DNA of 64,000 nt, taken from NCBI GenBank assembly GCA_016711705.1, contig JADJSK010000001.1:496001-560000 (forward strand), in the 5' to 3' direction. The notes below the pieces were generated by a model. The model was not told the DNA's origin. It did no database searches and saw nothing but the letters and a program-made list of their open reading frames with translations. The DNA is from Candidatus Brachybacter algidus (GTDB taxonomy: Bacteria; Bacteroidota; Bacteroidia; Chitinophagales; Saprospiraceae). Shown piece after piece: positions 63,301 through 64,000 of the stretch (position 1 is the first letter of the stretch; each line of letters begins with the position of its first letter). Position numbers and translations under genes: made by a program.

Positions 63301-63884
63301 GATATGATGAGATCGTAGCGCAGAAAACCGACATACTTGAATCAAAAGAAATGTTAGCCCAAACATTAAATGAGCTTGAAGCCACTTCTACAACTAAATA
63401 TTTATCAGCCTTTGATCAGGTAAGAGATAATTTTAAAATGGTATTTAGAAGCCTCTTCACAGAAGATGATGATTGTGATCTAATAATAGAAAATGAAGGA
63501 AATCCATTGGATTCAGATATTTCAATTATTGCTAAACCAAAAGGTAAGAGACCTCAAAGTTTGAATCAATTGTCGGGAGGTGAAAAAACATTAACCGCAA
63601 TAGCATTTTTATTTTCTCTATATTTATTAAAACCTGCACCTTTTTGCATCTTTGATGAATTAGATGCACCATTGGATGACGTCAATGTAGAAAAACTGAA
63701 CAGGATCATAAGGAAATTCAGCGCTCAGTCGCAGTTTATTATTATTACACACAATAAGGCAACAATGGCTTCTGTAGATGTGATGTACGGTGTTTATATG
63801 GAGCAGCAGGGAATAAGTGGCTTGAGTAAGGTGGATTTTAGAGCATATGAACATAATATGATTCTTGAAAAAGTAGAGAATTAA
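60324..63884 (+). CDS. smc: Chromosome segregation protein SMC
   Basis: Coiled-coil ABC ATPase that organises and segregates the chromosome. The 1186-residue protein has the Walker A motif GPNGSGKSN at residues 31-39, the QAAGISKYKSRKKE block, a first coiled coil (about 170-500), the hinge (about 510-665, with LADLINCDEKYRTALENYLA and GQAAGGSIGLVEG), a second coiled coil (about 670-1000), and the C-terminal head with signature LSGGEKTLTAIAF near 1083 and Walker B FCIFDELDAPLDD. It is complete. No scpA or scpB gene is adjacent. Confidence 0.97.
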   Translation: MRFSRLEIKGFKSFANETVIHFNEDVTGIVGPNGSGKSNIVDAIRWVLGEQKSTELRLDKMSNIIFNGTKSKKPAGMAQVSLVFENNKKILPLDFNEVTVTRILYQNGDSEYKLNNVTCRLKDIYSLFVDTGVGSNTYAIIGFGMVEDLLNNKDNYRRMMIEQAAGISKYKSRKKETLSKLQSTLDDLSRVDDLLAEIEGNMNTLRKQARRAEKYLELKERYKANASTLFNHQIKSINESIISTFEKYERERKAAELKETEIHNIEALVEVQKAALLEKELVLSEFQKKTNIILENQKALEKKRDMNIQRIAFIKSRADQSISDLGKLKMQLQELNMQKSALITQLPDTETEIISLKSDLETKEAQLKEIKLQLGSIESGLAPVLAAYDAANNRQYEIEKQNAIANAQLLSIQSDTGKNKAHEEELSNQLTSLTNQLNIVISVSTTKTQELNAALDIVELENANLALKKEALEGFTEKKKLLERRSDNIEHESKLLRSLIDNLEGYPEAVKYLSSNVDKSRKFYLLADLINCDEKYRTALENYLAPYLTNFVVPDYNDAFNAINLLSSSQKGKAGFFIMESFKDKKNGSPDIDGAIPLTSLIQCHPQYQPLFNHLLQDAYLVHKVGASSFDSLKIYPGAHFIAEDGSIIVSRGQAAGGSIGLVEGSLLGRKLRLENLEEEIRILKKEDSELFIKISDLEDEIKLINQMTVRPQIEILQKELQKLNDNSLQLKVKIENVTLQLQKITSDELLLMQKLTEFHAVIENNAAPLVLLKADLIKLNIEIQQNKTNQKEKGDEFNQLNTLINSLKMNLVQVENKSNSINREVNLIDQQIINLNNNSKQLENTQQQSLIEIASLESNIHETESEIVAMSAAFKGSQNELSEVEKLYFSDKKIIAEEEQNIKINQRNLSGIQTMANEWKDKWQAAKYEAKRIEDNFEIEFGAIPEQESEASGAENDISVIADQNLKLKNSILQFGEVNPLALEAYQEIKIRYDEIVAQKTDILESKEMLAQTLNELEATSTTKYLSAFDQVRDNFKMVFRSLFTEDDDCDLIIENEGNPLDSDISIIAKPKGKRPQSLNQLSGGEKTLTAIAFLFSLYLLKPAPFCIFDELDAPLDDVNVEKLNRIIRKFSAQSQFIIITHNKATMASVDVMYGVYMEQQGISGLSKVDFRAYEHNMILEKVEN

Positions 63885-64000
63885 AGTTACTTGCTGTAAA
63901 ATTATTGATGCGCCTTCACTTTCACAACCTTACCAAGATGTGAAAGATTATACCAAAGATTTTTTTATGTTTGTACTGAATTTTAAATGAATAGTTATAA

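Overview
This AT-rich window is a chromosomal segment of a Bacteroidota bacterium. The evidence is the gldA-gldF-gldG gliding genes, two PorP/SprF proteins, many secreted proteins ending in type A or type B C-terminal domains of the type IX secretion system (T9SS), TonB-dependent uptake, a bactofilin next to AtpZ, and promoters that fit the Bacteroidota pattern TTTG-N18-21-TAnnTTTG. The mix of domains (gliding-motility C-terminal domain proteins, PD40/OmpA proteins, thrombospondin-3 OmpA) suggests the Saprospirales or a close relative; this placement is an inference. I see no prophage, insertion sequence, CRISPR array or rRNA.

Layout. 1-1.5 kb: 3' part of ruvB and a DUF3467 gene. 1.6-6.5 kb: secreted esterase, thioredoxin-like protein, a cytochrome c / type II copper monooxygenase with a T9SS tail, and another T9SS cargo. 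6.5-12.9 kb: MarC-type membrane protein, then gldA-gldF-gldG-DUF4340-S1/P1-like zinc hydrolase as one probable operon. 13-19.5 kb: OmpA with thrombospondin-3 repeats, a TonB-dependent receptor followed by a hydrolase-fold T9SS protein lacking its nucleophile serine, and a small membrane protein. 19.7-29.8 kb (minus strand): an effector-binding protein with a 1478-residue lectin/Ig-repeat adhesin-like protein, a lipoprotein barrel, yqgE, fabD, a sirtuin and the bifunctional NAD(P)HX repair enzyme. 29.8-36.4 kb: PorP/SprF, a PD40/OmpA protein broken by a frameshift, and a type B T9SS protein, a recognisable export and surface-display locus.

37-44.3 kb: DoxX, the SRP RNA with a clear promoter, transaldolase-like aldolase, TrmN6, a small HTH protein, a frameshifted quinone oxidoreductase, YfcE phosphodiesterase, a PD40 protein, an M28 peptidase, a lipoprotein and a tRNA-Val(GAC). 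44.3-53.3 kb (minus strand): small Thr-rich lipoprotein, dcd-yidC-gpsA, the rpsF-rpsR-rplI operon, an RRM protein and alaS. 53.5-64 kb: M23 peptidase, aldehyde dehydrogenase, a fatty acid desaturase remnant, GSCFA protein, a second PorP/SprF, bactofilin, AtpZ plus a small membrane protein, and smc.

How it fits together: the accessory theme is building and displaying proteins at the cell surface through T9SS, with six likely cargo proteins. The most distinctive points are a locus with all six copper ligands of a peptidylglycine-hydroxylase-type monooxygenase joined to a haem domain, a TonB receptor paired with a probable pseudo-esterase, a perfect 66-bp palindrome at 49837-49902, a tRNA with C at position 33, and scattered short-unit repeat arrays between transcription units. 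Two genes are broken by what look like one-base losses in A runs, which may be assembly errors.
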